Of a stretch of 64,000 bases of DNA, positions 38,101 through 47,125 are shown in pieces. The notes below the pieces were generated by a model, which was not told the origin of the DNA, ran no database searches, and was given only the letters and a program-made list of their open reading frames with translations. Every line of letters starts with the position of its first letter. Positions within the stretch are counted from its first letter, which is position 1. Location of the stretch: assembly GCA_964525605.1 (NCBI GenBank), contig CAZGKT010000002.1, positions 1-64,000 of the forward strand. Direction: 5' to 3'. The DNA is from CAVTWJ01 sp964525605. GTDB taxonomy: Bacteria; Oederibacteriota; Muellerivitia; Muellerivitales; Muellerivitaceae. A program made the position numbers and the translations under genes.

Positions 38101-41015
38101 TAAACCGTGTTGGAAAGATCCAACCCTGTGGCCGAAAGGGTTTGCCGGAGACCAGCCCATGTGTGGTTGGTAATGTTGGAATAGGGCACCTGCAGGACCG
38201 GAATGGCGTCAGTGGGCTGATTTGTTATGGCATAGATATGCCCTCCGCCTCCCTGAGGCCCACCCGCCGAAGCAGTGAGGGTATTAGTTTCAAATTCTAC
38301 CGAGCCGTTTCTAAAACGAACCCGATTATTGGTTGTGTTATTGGAACTACTGTCATAAATCACGTTACCTAAAAAGCCAACCGGCTGGGGTTGCGAAGAA
38401 ACGATCCAGTTCGTGGCGTTCATGGTGGGTCCACTGACGGCATCAATCCCTTCCATGTTGTCCACCATAGCCACCCCATTTTCACCCTCCATGCTGTAGG
38501 TGTCGGGATTGAAATAACTCTCGGCGATTTCACCCGATAATTTAATGCTCACAGGCGGTTTCCAATTGGAAAGTCCCGGAATCATCCCCGTAATTCCCTG
38601 CACGTCCTCCTGGCCCATGTCATATTTGAAGTCAGCGTCCAATACCGTTAATGAATTGGGAGTAGATCCGATTTGGGGCATGTCCAGAGGTTGTTGGCTG
38701 GTCGAATTCAGAAAGGTTGATCCGATAAACAGATGGTCGGTTACGTCATATTCAACCCTTGTTCCGAGGATATTGTTTTGACTGAACGATCCAAAAGGGG
38801 CGTATTCGTAGGAAACCACCAACTGGCTGTCAGGACGCAGGATACTTTTATCCGGAAAATCGAGGAAGCCCGAAGTGTAATCCAGCGTGTAGTCCACGTC
38901 CCTGCGCAAGCGCCGTCCGTCCAAAAACACCGTGTCCGAGCCCCGGATAATATTGAATCGATTCAGTTGAAAATAATTGAGCTGGGTTTTATAGACCAGG
39001 TGCATCCGCATCAAGCTGTTGGGAACCGTCTCTTCATCATAAATTCCATTAACTGTGGTACCCATGCTTGGATCGGTGACAGGGTTCACGAACGCCCTTT
39101 CCGAAAAATTGGCAGTGGTTACGGGCGCTCCCAAGGGAGAAATTGTGACATTGGCGTTGTTGGCATTAGTTACAACCAGATAATTGAAATCCTGATTCAT
39201 GACAAAGGACCATGGCGCGGAAGCGTTGCCAAGCCCGCCCTGCCCCGTTTGTAAAACATTGTTGGTTCCCTGGTTGATGACCTGGAAAACGAAATTAGGG
39301 TCCTGCTGGGGAGGTATAATTTTGTCCCTGCCAAGGTCGAAGTAATCGACGAGATAAAGAGTGCTCGTTTGGTTATTGCTGTTTTTGATGAGAAAGTTCG
39401 TATTGTCGATGATTCCATCTGGCGGGACCTGAAAATTGGCTATGGCGGTATTGTTGTTTAAAATGGCTGTACCGACACCCGGAGCGTTCAAACCAACCGG
39501 AGTATTGTTCTTCGTGGTGAATCCCACCACCACTTGTGCACTGACTGACAAAGCGCGGATAAAAGTGATGATCCCGGTGTTGTAGTCAATGGTGTAATCC
39601 CGGCCCGGAAGCCAGTGTTCGTAAGGCCCGATAAAATTGGGCCCGGTAGCGAAAACAGCCTGCCCTGTTCCGTTGTTGACCCAAAGTTGTTCGCTGTTTA
39701 ATGCGGGGAGGGCCATGTTTTGGGACACACCGTTTGATATGCCCATGGTGACAGCCTTGGTAATGAGGTAATACCTTTCCCGAATGTAGTCTATGTCGTT
39801 AAAAACCTTGTCCACCTGGCCCGTGTTGCCGTTGAACACACGAGTTTCCGCAATTCCCTTAGTCTGGGCAAAAAAGGAAGTTACTCGAAAATTGTCAAAT
39901 TTCAACTTGGCCTGAAGCCCGAAGAGTTGTTTGCTGAAACCCGCGAATTCGGTGTTGGGCAGGTTCATCTGCAGGTCCCCGAAGGACACTTCCTGAACCG
40001 GACTGTTGCTATCGCCATGATAAACAATGGAAATTTCCTGTTTGCTCTGGTCCACCCCCCCCGCCCGATTGACATCGGAGTAATCGACATGAACATCCAC
40101 GTTTTTCCCCACCTTGCCTTCAAGGTTCACGACCATTTCCTGGTTCACCGTAGTGGTATCAACTTCAGCGGGAATGCCGTTTTGGGCCTGACGATTAAAT
40201 TTTTGGAACGAGAAATCCGCCTCGATTTTCTTGTATCCCTGTATGGATAGTTGGGTGTCGGCGGGAAGCTGTAAATTGATGATTTTTTGCTCTGGGATTT
40301 TAAGTTCCTCTTCTCCCCCGCCGGAAGCAGTCGCATTTTTAGCTTCCGCCTTCTTTTCCTCTTCCGTTTCGGGAATTTCCATTCCCTTGGGAGACGCGGC
40401 CATCTCATCCGAATAATCACTTAATCGGCCTTGAGAATCGACGGCAGCAATAACATAAAAATAATCCTCCCCGTTTTTGGGCGGCGAAATGCTTGAGGGA
40501 ACGCCGTCGAGGAAATAAGGAGCGGTTAGTGTTTTCAGATTTATTTGCTTGTAACCAAATCCGGGAGTTGTCGAACGGTAAACGTTATAAGTCAATGACG
40601 AGGAAACACCGGAAGCCGCTTCCCAAGTTAGATAGACTCCTTCCTTCAAAATCAAGGCGCTGAGATCGGTTGGGGCGGGAGGTTGGTCCTGTGAGGTTGA
40701 AGCCGAATCACTTAGGGACGGGGAAACGGAGGGCGTACCGGTTTCCGATGCCGCCGTCATAGGCGAGGAGCCATTGGGAGCGGAAACGGGCGAGGAAGGA
40801 TCAAGGGTCCCTGTACCCGTATTCTTATTTTGAGCGTCGATAGCCTGAAGAATTTTACTTTCTTCGCCTGGGCTCAAGGATGTCAAATTGGGATCAGGCG
40901 TGGCCGACGGGGTCGCCTGCGGGGTTTGGGCGAAAAGAAGCGGAGCCGCTGTAAAAAACAGGAACAGGGCCCAACCCTTACAGCTGACCGCTAGAAGAGA
41001 AAGAATCCTAGCCAA
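35106..41015 (-). CDS. SprA/Sov-like outer-membrane translocon of a type IX secretion system
   Basis: 1969 aa with a TTG start at 41015 (AAAGG 7 bases upstream), overlapping the regulator gene by 8 bases. A signal peptide ends near LLFAQ. A Ser/Thr/Pro-rich linker and one fibronectin-III domain (about 115-210) precede the barrel. The SprA pattern then appears: VNLEGKVGKNVDVHVDYSD, QEVSFGDLQMNLP, FSKQLFGLQAKLKFDNFRV and NDIDYIRERYYLI, followed by repeated DYTIDYNTG/DYTLDYTSG units. The last residue is Phe, as for BAM-inserted barrels. In Bacteroidota SprA is the T9SS conduit. The extra N-terminal fibronectin domain is unusual. Confidence 0.8.
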   Translation of the reverse strand: MARILSLLAVSCKGWALFLFFTAAPLLFAQTPQATPSATPDPNLTSLSPGEESKILQAIDAQNKNTGTGTLDPSSPVSAPNGSSPMTAASETGTPSVSPSLSDSASTSQDQPPAPTDLSALILKEGVYLTWEAASGVSSSLTYNVYRSTTPGFGYKQINLKTLTAPYFLDGVPSSISPPKNGEDYFYVIAAVDSQGRLSDYSDEMAASPKGMEIPETEEEKKAEAKNATASGGGEEELKIPEQKIINLQLPADTQLSIQGYKKIEADFSFQKFNRQAQNGIPAEVDTTTVNQEMVVNLEGKVGKNVDVHVDYSDVNRAGGVDQSKQEISIVYHGDSNSPVQEVSFGDLQMNLPNTEFAGFSKQLFGLQAKLKFDNFRVTSFFAQTKGIAETRVFNGNTGQVDKVFNDIDYIRERYYLITKAVTMGISNGVSQNMALPALNSEQLWVNNGTGQAVFATGPNFIGPYEHWLPGRDYTIDYNTGIITFIRALSVSAQVVVGFTTKNNTPVGLNAPGVGTAILNNNTAIANFQVPPDGIIDNTNFLIKNSNNQTSTLYLVDYFDLGRDKIIPPQQDPNFVFQVINQGTNNVLQTGQGGLGNASAPWSFVMNQDFNYLVVTNANNANVTISPLGAPVTTANFSERAFVNPVTDPSMGTTVNGIYDEETVPNSLMRMHLVYKTQLNYFQLNRFNIIRGSDTVFLDGRRLRRDVDYTLDYTSGFLDFPDKSILRPDSQLVVSYEYAPFGSFSQNNILGTRVEYDVTDHLFIGSTFLNSTSQQPLDMPQIGSTPNSLTVLDADFKYDMGQEDVQGITGMIPGLSNWKPPVSIKLSGEIAESYFNPDTYSMEGENGVAMVDNMEGIDAVSGPTMNATNWIVSSQPQPVGFLGNVIYDSSSNNTTNNRVRFRNGSVEFETNTLTASAGGPQGGGGHIYAITNQPTDAIPVLQVPYSNITNHTWAGLRQTLSATGLDLSNTVYMQSWIYNDGIPKWIMVDFGVINEAINAGDTTTIEQETLPLSQGVTGTDIGLLTYYFNSLGGAVSQVGGPVPPSIWISDEPQGTQEGAGNNVLDTEDTAGSGILDIDDAYYEYGIQANWTGWQLVKIPVNFTENDGMYQTDQNVNYFFHNQSPLSASPSLIRTIRFWMTGQSAAPINGTVLVESIQFNRNLWQLEVDPTANLDQGVTVNTGKFDCESISLDQDDKYVPTDRFIVIPEGTSDTSILAKEKSLKISYNLSSADFDPPGDIAGKPIFFCTRFFNQGVDFTDYANLAMDLYVRTPNVEPGEILFVRIGNDLQDYYQYNIPLKPQYVGGWNAISVPIDGSEGNRFQFGTPFINRATQVSFGVLSPNPPTGLTKELWINNFRTNTPNVRSGLARRANAAFVLGDNFAVVNARYREVDSGFTQIDQTSNHFQHTTQYGLDYTSNAVSLFGKPIATQFSYTNQDLTTEAALLQNPYFSALPNAQSENTTGSITYTKDLGTAWGRLTNVRLSESTYAESDVFQSAVSLQPGFQGNTQKGNQTYTLASTYDAPALVVGFPVGSNQLTETYILTHDIQDFDDSSLDLTNYDRWTKNQTYGWTNTTELFKNLIFTPAYNLNLVDAVGNTNSPGVAGAVTQYTSFQERDQPKAGLTFRGIPGVIPAVNYTGSEQIDNVTYPEGPRLNTSNSINYSLNLNPSIWWNPIQKLGLTAFVGRTESASEAIPDFRAISSPTPPITFEDIWWMKPRNDVALNSTQSQTDQANLGFKLFDFWDFKPTGSWTTQYNLLSPGTLPVQQDSDTLGFTTVFNHKLASLPLVNLGFDSAQFQYTRTDSTQWDSGNPPIISGQTTSQTYSFTVPYDIAKQAQGNIHFQRTEGFTNTTGILTTQLDDQYSVEYNQKFLENDILHIPFTHWKIKFDQAIEMRLAFLAEIVNNQSPAYSLNDLVTERYRGTLTLNYNALKNLRIGLGVINEYFYEQEPYSYLGYTLWQVNLSGEARF

Positions 41016-41757
41016 GACCCAACCTTTCTTTCAGTTCGTCCAACCTTTCCCGGCTGACGGGAAGTTTTGTTTTCGCGATGTCGGAAAGAACCGCCAGGTA
41101 CTTTCGATCACCCTGGTGTTCGAGTTCCTTGAGGAAATCCAGATTGATAACGGCGCCCCGGTGAATGCGAAGAAAACGGGAGGGATCCAACCTTTGAATG
41201 AGGTGGTCCAAACTGTCATCGCACAATATTTCCTGACCCTCTACCAGCAGGGACGCGTAATGATCCTTCGCCACAAGTGCCGTAATTCGATCGGGATCCA
41301 AAACCCGGTACCGGGAACCGCACTTGATGGCCATTCGGCGTTTAACCTTTTTTTCCTGAAACTTTTCCAAGAAAGATTGAAATTGTTCCAAACCGGGTTG
41401 AGGTTTTCTCCGGCGCGCCTTTTCCAATGCTTCGGCCAAACGTTCTGGAGCCACAGGTTTGACCAGGTAATCGAGGGCGGAAACCTCAAACGCCCTCAGC
41501 GCGTGTTCGGTATAGGCTGTAACGAAAACAACCGCAGGGCCGGTACCCGCCCAGGCTTCCGCTACTTCCAATCCATTCAGTTCAGGCATCTCAATGTCTA
41601 GGAAAGCCAAATCCGGTTTTTGTTCCTGGGCTATGGTGAGGGCTTCCAATCCATTGGAAGCCTCCCCAACAATCTGGATGTCGCTAATATCAGCCAGAAG
41701 CCTGGCCAACCGTGCCCGGGCAGGCGTCTCATCATCCACCAATAGAACACGAATCAT
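41008..41757 (-). CDS. LytTR-type response regulator
   Basis: 249 aa. The receiver domain (1-120) has acidic pocket VDDE, phospho-acceptor Asp in LAFLDIEMPELNG, Thr in VTAY and Lys in YLVKP. A charged linker leads to a LytTR DNA-binding domain (about 150-245; RFLRIHRGAVINLDFLKEL). It overlaps the sensor kinase gene by 4 bases (ATGA) and the SprA-like gene by 8. The three genes are translationally coupled, so it most likely controls this operon. Confidence 0.95.
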   Translation of the reverse strand: MIRVLLVDDETPARARLARLLADISDIQIVGEASNGLEALTIAQEQKPDLAFLDIEMPELNGLEVAEAWAGTGPAVVFVTAYTEHALRAFEVSALDYLVKPVAPERLAEALEKARRRKPQPGLEQFQSFLEKFQEKKVKRRMAIKCGSRYRVLDPDRITALVAKDHYASLLVEGQEILCDDSLDHLIQRLDPSRFLRIHRGAVINLDFLKELEHQGDRKYLAVLSDIAKTKLPVSRERLDELKERLGLG

Positions 41758-43022
41758 GTTTCACCTCCAAATTTCTCGGCATTTCCCACGGGAAGCCTCA
41801 TAACAATTTGAGTTCCTCCCCCATCCCTTTCCCGAATAACCAAACTTCCTTGGGGGCCGTAGGCGAGATCAAGCCGTTTGCGGCAATTACCCAGTGCCGT
41901 TCCGGAGCCCGCATAGGGGGATTTCCCGAACCCCACCCCGTTGTCCTCCACGACCAATTCTGCCGTATTTTCCCGAAGGAGAGCCTTGATCCAAACGGTT
42001 CCCCCGGAAGCCAGGGAGGAAAGGCCATGTTTGACCGCGTTTTCAACGATGGGCTGAAGAATGAGAACGGGAACCTCGATCTTCAGGGCGTCCAAAGAGG
42101 GGTCGAGTGTCATTTCCCAATTTAGCCGGGATCCAAAACGAACCTGTTCGATTTCAAGATAATCACCGCAAAATTCAAGTTCTTTGGCGAGGGGATGATG
42201 GGTTCGCCGGGTGGAGGACAGAATGCCTTGTAAGAGGGTGGATAGTTTCACCACCACAAGTTCCGCTTTGGTTGGATTTTCCGGGATCAGTGCCGCGACC
42301 GTGTTGAGTGTATTAAAAAGGAAATGGGGATTCATCTGATCTTTGAGTTGATTCAGCAGGGCTTGAAGACGCTCTTTTTCCAATTCCTTGGCTTTAATCT
42401 GGCTAAGCCTTGCTTCGTCCCGGGTATCCTGCCAGGACTTGAAAATGAAAAAAACCAGAAGCAGCAACCAGCCTCCAAAAACACCCTTGCCGTAATAAAC
42501 CCAATGGAATTGGGCGGTCATGGGGGCACCCGGAAAAAGAAGATTAATAACTCCCACCATACCGTGGAGGGCCAGCACGATTCCGGGAGGTACCAGGGCA
42601 GCCATAAGGACCAGGTACCGACCTCCTCCGGGACGGCCTAAAAGGGGAAGGGCTTTCCACCATCCCCGGTGATCCGCCCATCGAAAAAGGATCATTGCCA
42701 TGAGGGCCACAAGGGTGGCTAATGAAGATTCAGCCAGTCCCCAGACCCATCGGAACAAAAAGGACCCTAAGTCCCATTCGCCCCAAATGAGGCCAACCAA
42801 AAAGGTCCAGAGCGGGTTCCAGACACCTAGAAGGCGCAAAGAGGACCGGCCAAAATGACCTTCGAAGTCGAGTGAAAAAAAACGGTTCCAGGCTTGGTTC
42901 ACAATTTCTCCCGCATTCGCCAAATGAAAGGGCTTCCGGATATCTTCAAGGGTTAAAAAAAGACCTTGATGTCGCGGTAAAATCATAACAACCCAAGGAG
43001 TTTCCCACGATCGCTTTTTCAT
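41754..43022 (-). CDS. LytS/YehU-type sensor histidine kinase
   Basis: About 422 aa from the ATG at 43022, which has GGGGAG 10 bases upstream; ATGs at 43040, 43049 and 43058 lack ribosome sites. Four or so membrane segments cover about residues 65-200. A coiled-coil linker and the His_kinase domain follow, with NPHFLFNTLNTV (phospho-His), VENAVKHG (N box) and DNGVGFG (G box). No ligand domain is obvious, so the membrane part probably senses. It heads the operon and diverges from lptF. Confidence 0.93.
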   Translation of the reverse strand: MKKRSWETPWVVMILPRHQGLFLTLEDIRKPFHLANAGEIVNQAWNRFFSLDFEGHFGRSSLRLLGVWNPLWTFLVGLIWGEWDLGSFLFRWVWGLAESSLATLVALMAMILFRWADHRGWWKALPLLGRPGGGRYLVLMAALVPPGIVLALHGMVGVINLLFPGAPMTAQFHWVYYGKGVFGGWLLLLVFFIFKSWQDTRDEARLSQIKAKELEKERLQALLNQLKDQMNPHFLFNTLNTVAALIPENPTKAELVVVKLSTLLQGILSSTRRTHHPLAKELEFCGDYLEIEQVRFGSRLNWEMTLDPSLDALKIEVPVLILQPIVENAVKHGLSSLASGGTVWIKALLRENTAELVVEDNGVGFGKSPYAGSGTALGNCRKRLDLAYGPQGSLVIRERDGGGTQIVMRLPVGNAEKFGGET

Positions 43023-43153
43023 TGCCGGTTTTCTCCCCATTACAAGCATAACTCGCATCACATCCTAGGGCCGCCCTCCTTCGACCCATTCGTCGGATAG
43101 CGGCCCCGAACGGACGCCTTCTTCCTCGTCCGGCATCCCATAACGAAAGGGCG

Positions 43154-43162
43154 TGTTATACT
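43154..43162 (+). promoter_or_regulatory. Extended -10 promoter for lptFG
   Basis: TGTTATACT matches TGN-TATAAT with one mismatch, about 90 bases before lptF. No good -35 is present. The kinase operon on the other strand must also start within 43023-43250, but no clear box is seen. Confidence 0.45.
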
Positions 43163-43250
43163 GCCGATTGAGTCGCCCTAAAGGCCTGCTCAATCCTTTT
43201 TCAATCCAGAAGGCGATCATTAGGACGCCGCCTTCACCAAAGGGACCTTC

Positions 43251-44423
43251 TTGAAGACCGTTTATCGCTATGTGTTGATGGAAACCCTGCCCTCCTTCGC
43301 CCTAAGCGTGGCCGTATTAACACTTCTGTTCATGACTAATCGAATATTTGTCCTTTTGGATTTGGTGATCAACAAGCAGGCGCCCCTCGCTGAGACACTG
43401 TTGCTTTACCTGAGCCTGGTCCCATTTGTCCTCTCTACGACTGTTCCTATGTCCATGATGATGGCGACTCTTCTGGCCTTTGGTCGAATGAATTCGGATA
43501 TGGAAGTGACAGCCTTCAAAACGGGAGGAATCCATCTTTTTCGTTTGATCTTCCCCTTGTTAGTATTCGGCGCTTTGTTGACCTGTATGCTGATTCTATT
43601 CAACGACAAACTTTTGCCGGCCTCGAAATACGCCTATAAAAAAATCTATTTCAAGATCGTGCAAAACCGGGCCGATGTGGCCATCCGGGAAAGGGTTTTT
43701 GTGGACATTTTTGAGGGCTACCAGTTCTACATCGACCACATCGAGCCCAGCGGAACCTTCGCTCAAGTGCACATGTTCCACCGCCTCGCACCCAACGGAC
43801 CCCTTCAGACGATTTTGTCCCAGCACGGGAACCTGATCACCAACGCCAAGACTCTTCATACCTATTTCCAGCTGGATGATGGGATCATGACCTGGGTCAA
43901 CGCCAATTACCAAACATATAACCACCTTTCCTTTGACCGCTACATCGTTCCACTGAATCTGGAAAATCAACTTTCGCAGATGTCCGACGTCAAGAAGGAA
44001 TACGAGGACCTGGACCTAGGCGAATTGGGCATGGCCATCAATTCGACTCCTGACCCGGTCTTGAAAAAACAGATGCTCATGGAATATCAAAAACGGCTTT
44101 CCCTTCCATTCGCATGCCTTGCCCTGACCTGGTTTTGTGCTCCCCTGGGTTTGTGGCTCCGATCCAAGGGATTCATCGGCTTTGTTTTGAGCCTGGTCAT
44201 GATCTTCATCTATTACCTCATGTTCACGCTGGGAAACATCTTTGCGGAAAAGGGTACGGTAGACCTGTTTACGGGCATCTGGGGTGGCAACATCCTCTTG
44301 GCGTTGGCGGGTTGTTTTATTTATTATCTAGTCGTTTCCGAACAATCGGCCTTTCGGAGCACTTCTCCGCCGAGCCGGTCCGTCTCCCGCTCTCGGTCAA
44401 TCAAAGGAAAAATTAGAAAGTGA
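43251..44423 (+). CDS. lptF: LPS-export ABC permease, LptF type
   Basis: 390 aa with a TTG start at 43251, AAGGGA upstream. YjgP/YjgQ-family architecture: three membrane helices at about 12-125, a periplasmic beta-jellyroll (about 130-270), then three more helices (about 280-370). The sequence TVPMSMMMATLLAFGRMNSDMEV marks the coupling region (shown at residues 64-86). A Ser/Arg-rich tail ends the protein. It overlaps the second permease gene by 4 bases. The order lptF then lptG is assumed; the ATPase LptB is outside the window. Confidence 0.88.
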   Translation: MKTVYRYVLMETLPSFALSVAVLTLLFMTNRIFVLLDLVINKQAPLAETLLLYLSLVPFVLSTTVPMSMMMATLLAFGRMNSDMEVTAFKTGGIHLFRLIFPLLVFGALLTCMLILFNDKLLPASKYAYKKIYFKIVQNRADVAIRERVFVDIFEGYQFYIDHIEPSGTFAQVHMFHRLAPNGPLQTILSQHGNLITNAKTLHTYFQLDDGIMTWVNANYQTYNHLSFDRYIVPLNLENQLSQMSDVKKEYEDLDLGELGMAINSTPDPVLKKQMLMEYQKRLSLPFACLALTWFCAPLGLWLRSKGFIGFVLSLVMIFIYYLMFTLGNIFAEKGTVDLFTGIWGGNILLALAGCFIYYLVVSEQSAFRSTSPPSRSVSRSRSIKGKIRK

Positions 44424-45508
44424 AAATTCTTACCCGCTACATCCTCGGCGAGTTCCTCAAATGGCTTTTGATCGCCTTAATGGGTTTTACGGTGCTTATT
44501 TTGATCGCCAAAGTTTTGGAGGATATCAATTTCATACTGAATTCCCATCCAGGTCTCTGGTTGACTTTCAAATATTTCATTTTCCAAGTTCCAAACCTGA
44601 TCCAAATGGTTTTTCCACTCGCAGTCCTGTTTGCGGTTCTGATCTCATTGGGGGGGTTGGCCAAAACGAGCGAGTTGATCGCCATGAGGGCTGGTGGGGC
44701 AAGTATTTTTCACGCCGCCGTTCCATTTTTTTTCATGGGTCTGGTTATTTGCTTTTTCAGCCTACTGTTTTCAGAAATCGTCGTACCAAAAGCCAATCAC
44801 ATCGAGCGAGAAACCAAGGAGGTCGAGATCGAGCACAAAACCGAGCTCTTTATGGAAACCTTTCGACAAAATTTATCCCTGCGGGGGGGAGACAACGCGC
44901 TGTACCACATAGGCACCTTTGACGGCTCCAAAAACACGATGACCGATGTTTTGATCCTTCAATTTGATAACGAATCGCACTTGAAATCCCGGGTGGATGC
45001 TAAAGGCGCCCACTATCAGGACGGACGCTGGATTTTCGAGAATGGTTATTTACGGACGTTCAATGAAAATGACGATGAAATTTCGGCCCAACCTTTCGAC
45101 CAAACCACAATTGATTTGCTGGAAAAGCCATCCGACTTTATTAAGGAGCAAAAAGAAAATTCCGAATTATCAATCGCCGAACTGGCGATCCTGATCCAGC
45201 AGTTAAAGCGTAACGGATTGGATTGTCATAAGGAACTGGTGGATCTTCACAACAAGTTGGCGTTTCCTTTCGGGTGTGTCATCCTGGCCCTTCTAGGAGT
45301 CCCCTGGGGCTGGTCCATGGGAAAATTCAGTGGAGTAGTGGCTAGTTTCGGCATTTGCCTTTTGGTCGGGTTCGCTTACATCGGCGGAATGCAAATCGGT
45401 CACACCTTGGGAGATTCGGGTGTGGTTTCGCCTTTTTTGGCGATTTGGAGCATCAATTTGATTTTCGGAATTATGGGGCCCATCTTGATCGTACGGCGAA
45501 ACCGTTAA
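44420..45508 (+). CDS. lptG: LPS-export ABC permease, LptG type
   Basis: 362 aa with a GTG start overlapping the lptF stop. It has the same six-helix plus jellyroll plan as its neighbour; the coupling segment reads FPLAVLFAVLISLGGLAKTSELIAM in the first half. With LptF it forms the inner-membrane part of LptB2FG, which lifts lipopolysaccharide out of the membrane. It converges with lpxI, only 16 bases between the stops, and no terminator fits in that gap. Confidence 0.88.
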   Translation: MKILTRYILGEFLKWLLIALMGFTVLILIAKVLEDINFILNSHPGLWLTFKYFIFQVPNLIQMVFPLAVLFAVLISLGGLAKTSELIAMRAGGASIFHAAVPFFFMGLVICFFSLLFSEIVVPKANHIERETKEVEIEHKTELFMETFRQNLSLRGGDNALYHIGTFDGSKNTMTDVLILQFDNESHLKSRVDAKGAHYQDGRWIFENGYLRTFNENDDEISAQPFDQTTIDLLEKPSDFIKEQKENSELSIAELAILIQQLKRNGLDCHKELVDLHNKLAFPFGCVILALLGVPWGWSMGKFSGVVASFGICLLVGFAYIGGMQIGHTLGDSGVVSPFLAIWSINLIFGIMGPILIVRRNR

Positions 45509-45524
45509 ACAAACGGACAATGAA

Positions 45525-46334
45525 TCAAACAGCCAAAATAAAAATCTTTTCCGAATCAGCCAGTCGAAGAGTTTTTTCTTTTTCCAGCAGAAATGTTTTT
45601 CCCGCCTCGACCACTATCCCCGCCGACTTCACCCGACATAGTTTCTGAAGTGTTGAAAGACCAATCGTAGGTACGTCAAAACGCCAATCTTGATCGGTTG
45701 AGGCGGTTTTAATGAGTATGGTTCCTTTTCCTGCCCATTTCCCTGCCCGGGTAATTGCTTCATCCGTTCCTTCCATGGCCTCCACAGCTGCTACGGCCCC
45801 ATCTTTAAAAATGAGGGTCTGGCCAATTCCTAGTCGGGCTAATCCTCGCGCTTGATGTATTCCCCTTTTTATAATTTGGGAAACCTTGTTCGAGGGCCGG
45901 GTTCGGGTCAAGCAGCCTTTTTGAACCAATAGTTCTCCCATAAGAAATCGGCCGTCCAGAACGTATAACCCTTCGCTCTTTAAGTTGTTTCCCAGTGTAT
46001 TCAATAACCCCCGGCCCGATTTATCCTTCGCTCTTGACCAAAGGGTCAATCCTTTCCAGTCCAAGCGGACATCTCTGAAAAAGGATCCATGTTGTACTTT
46101 TCCATGAAACGCTATTTTACGAACCTTGTTTTTTTTGAAAAAAGAGATGAGAGAACCTACCTGTCCCGCCGAAGCCCAACAAGTTTTTTCGGCCAGGATA
46201 GAAAGCTTGAGATGGGTCGAGCCCTTAATGGCAAATAAGTATAGGGGGATGCCGCTTTTTTTGGCCTTCAGGGCGAAATGCCTGGGCAGAAGTCCCGCTC
46301 CCGCCACTAACCCGATGGGTTCTTGATGAACCAC
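45525..46334 (-). CDS. lpxI: UDP-2,3-diacylglucosamine pyrophosphatase, LpxI type
   Basis: 269 aa with a GTG start 2 bases after the lpxA stop. It matches the LpxI (DUF1009) family: N-terminal IGLVAGAGLLPRHFA, central GRFLMGELLVQKGCLTRTRP and GIHQARGLARLGIGQTLIFKDG, and EAMEGTDEAITRAG plus the KTASTDQDWRFDVPTIGL end. It cleaves UDP-diacylglucosamine to lipid X, the job LpxH does in E. coli. Its place at the end of the lpx operon agrees. Confidence 0.93.
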   Translation of the reverse strand: MVHQEPIGLVAGAGLLPRHFALKAKKSGIPLYLFAIKGSTHLKLSILAEKTCWASAGQVGSLISFFKKNKVRKIAFHGKVQHGSFFRDVRLDWKGLTLWSRAKDKSGRGLLNTLGNNLKSEGLYVLDGRFLMGELLVQKGCLTRTRPSNKVSQIIKRGIHQARGLARLGIGQTLIFKDGAVAAVEAMEGTDEAITRAGKWAGKGTILIKTASTDQDWRFDVPTIGLSTLQKLCRVKSAGIVVEAGKTFLLEKEKTLRLADSEKIFILAV

Positions 46335-46336
46335 GG

Positions 46337-47122
46337 TTAACGAACGATGCCGCGTTGACAGGAAGAAAGAAACTCAATCAAATGTTTGATTTCTGGCAAG
46401 GGAGAAAAATCCTCCTCCAGTGCTTTCAGAGCCTCTTTCAGAGTTAGGTTGTTTCGAAAGATAACTTTATGTGCCTTTTTCAAAGCATCGATGGTCTCCG
46501 GGCTAAACCCGTTTCGTTCCAAGCCAATCTGATTGATTCCATGAATTCGCAACGGTTCATCTCCGGCGATCATGTAAGGCGCTACATCTTGTACGGCCCG
46601 GAATCCACCGCCAATCATTGCGTAACAGCCCACTCGGCAAAACTGGTGGACGGGGGTGACTCCACCAACCGTGGCGTAATCCTCAATGACCACATGTCCG
46701 CCCAATGTTGCCAGGTTGGCCAGTTTGATGTGACTGCCGATGACGCAATTGTGGCCCACATGGGTTTGGATCATGAACCAATTGTCGTCACCAATGATCG
46801 TTCGGTTGCCTTCCCCGGTGCCGGGATTAACCGTGACATGTTCCCGGAACAAGTTTCCATCACCAATGACGAGAAAAGTTTCTTCCCCATGGAACTTCAC
46901 ATCCTGCGGTTCACTTCCGATGACTGCGCCTGAAAAAACCCTGTTATTTTTGCCCATGGTCGTCCGACCGGTGATAACCGCATGGGGACCGACGGTGGTT
47001 CCCTCACCCAGCTTCACGTGTTCATCGATCACGGCATAGGGACCCACCCGGACACCCGAACTTAACTGGGCTTTCGGATGGACAACCGCTGAAGGGTGAA
47101 TATCCGGCGATAAGTCGACCAT
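46337..47122 (-). CDS. lpxA: UDP-N-acetylglucosamine acyltransferase
   Basis: 261 aa, first step of lipid A synthesis. Left-handed beta-helix hexapeptide repeats fill residues 5-180 (IHPSAVVHPKAQL, NNRVFSGAVIGSEPQDVKF). The catalytic His is in VGHNCVIG, and the C-terminal helical part (GLERNGFSPETIDALKKAHKVIFR) is typical. It starts 3 bases after the lpxC/fabZ stop. Confidence 0.97.
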   Translation of the reverse strand: MVDLSPDIHPSAVVHPKAQLSSGVRVGPYAVIDEHVKLGEGTTVGPHAVITGRTTMGKNNRVFSGAVIGSEPQDVKFHGEETFLVIGDGNLFREHVTVNPGTGEGNRTIIGDDNWFMIQTHVGHNCVIGSHIKLANLATLGGHVVIEDYATVGGVTPVHQFCRVGCYAMIGGGFRAVQDVAPYMIAGDEPLRIHGINQIGLERNGFSPETIDALKKAHKVIFRNNLTLKEALKALEEDFSPLPEIKHLIEFLSSCQRGIVR

Positions 47123-47125
47123 GGT

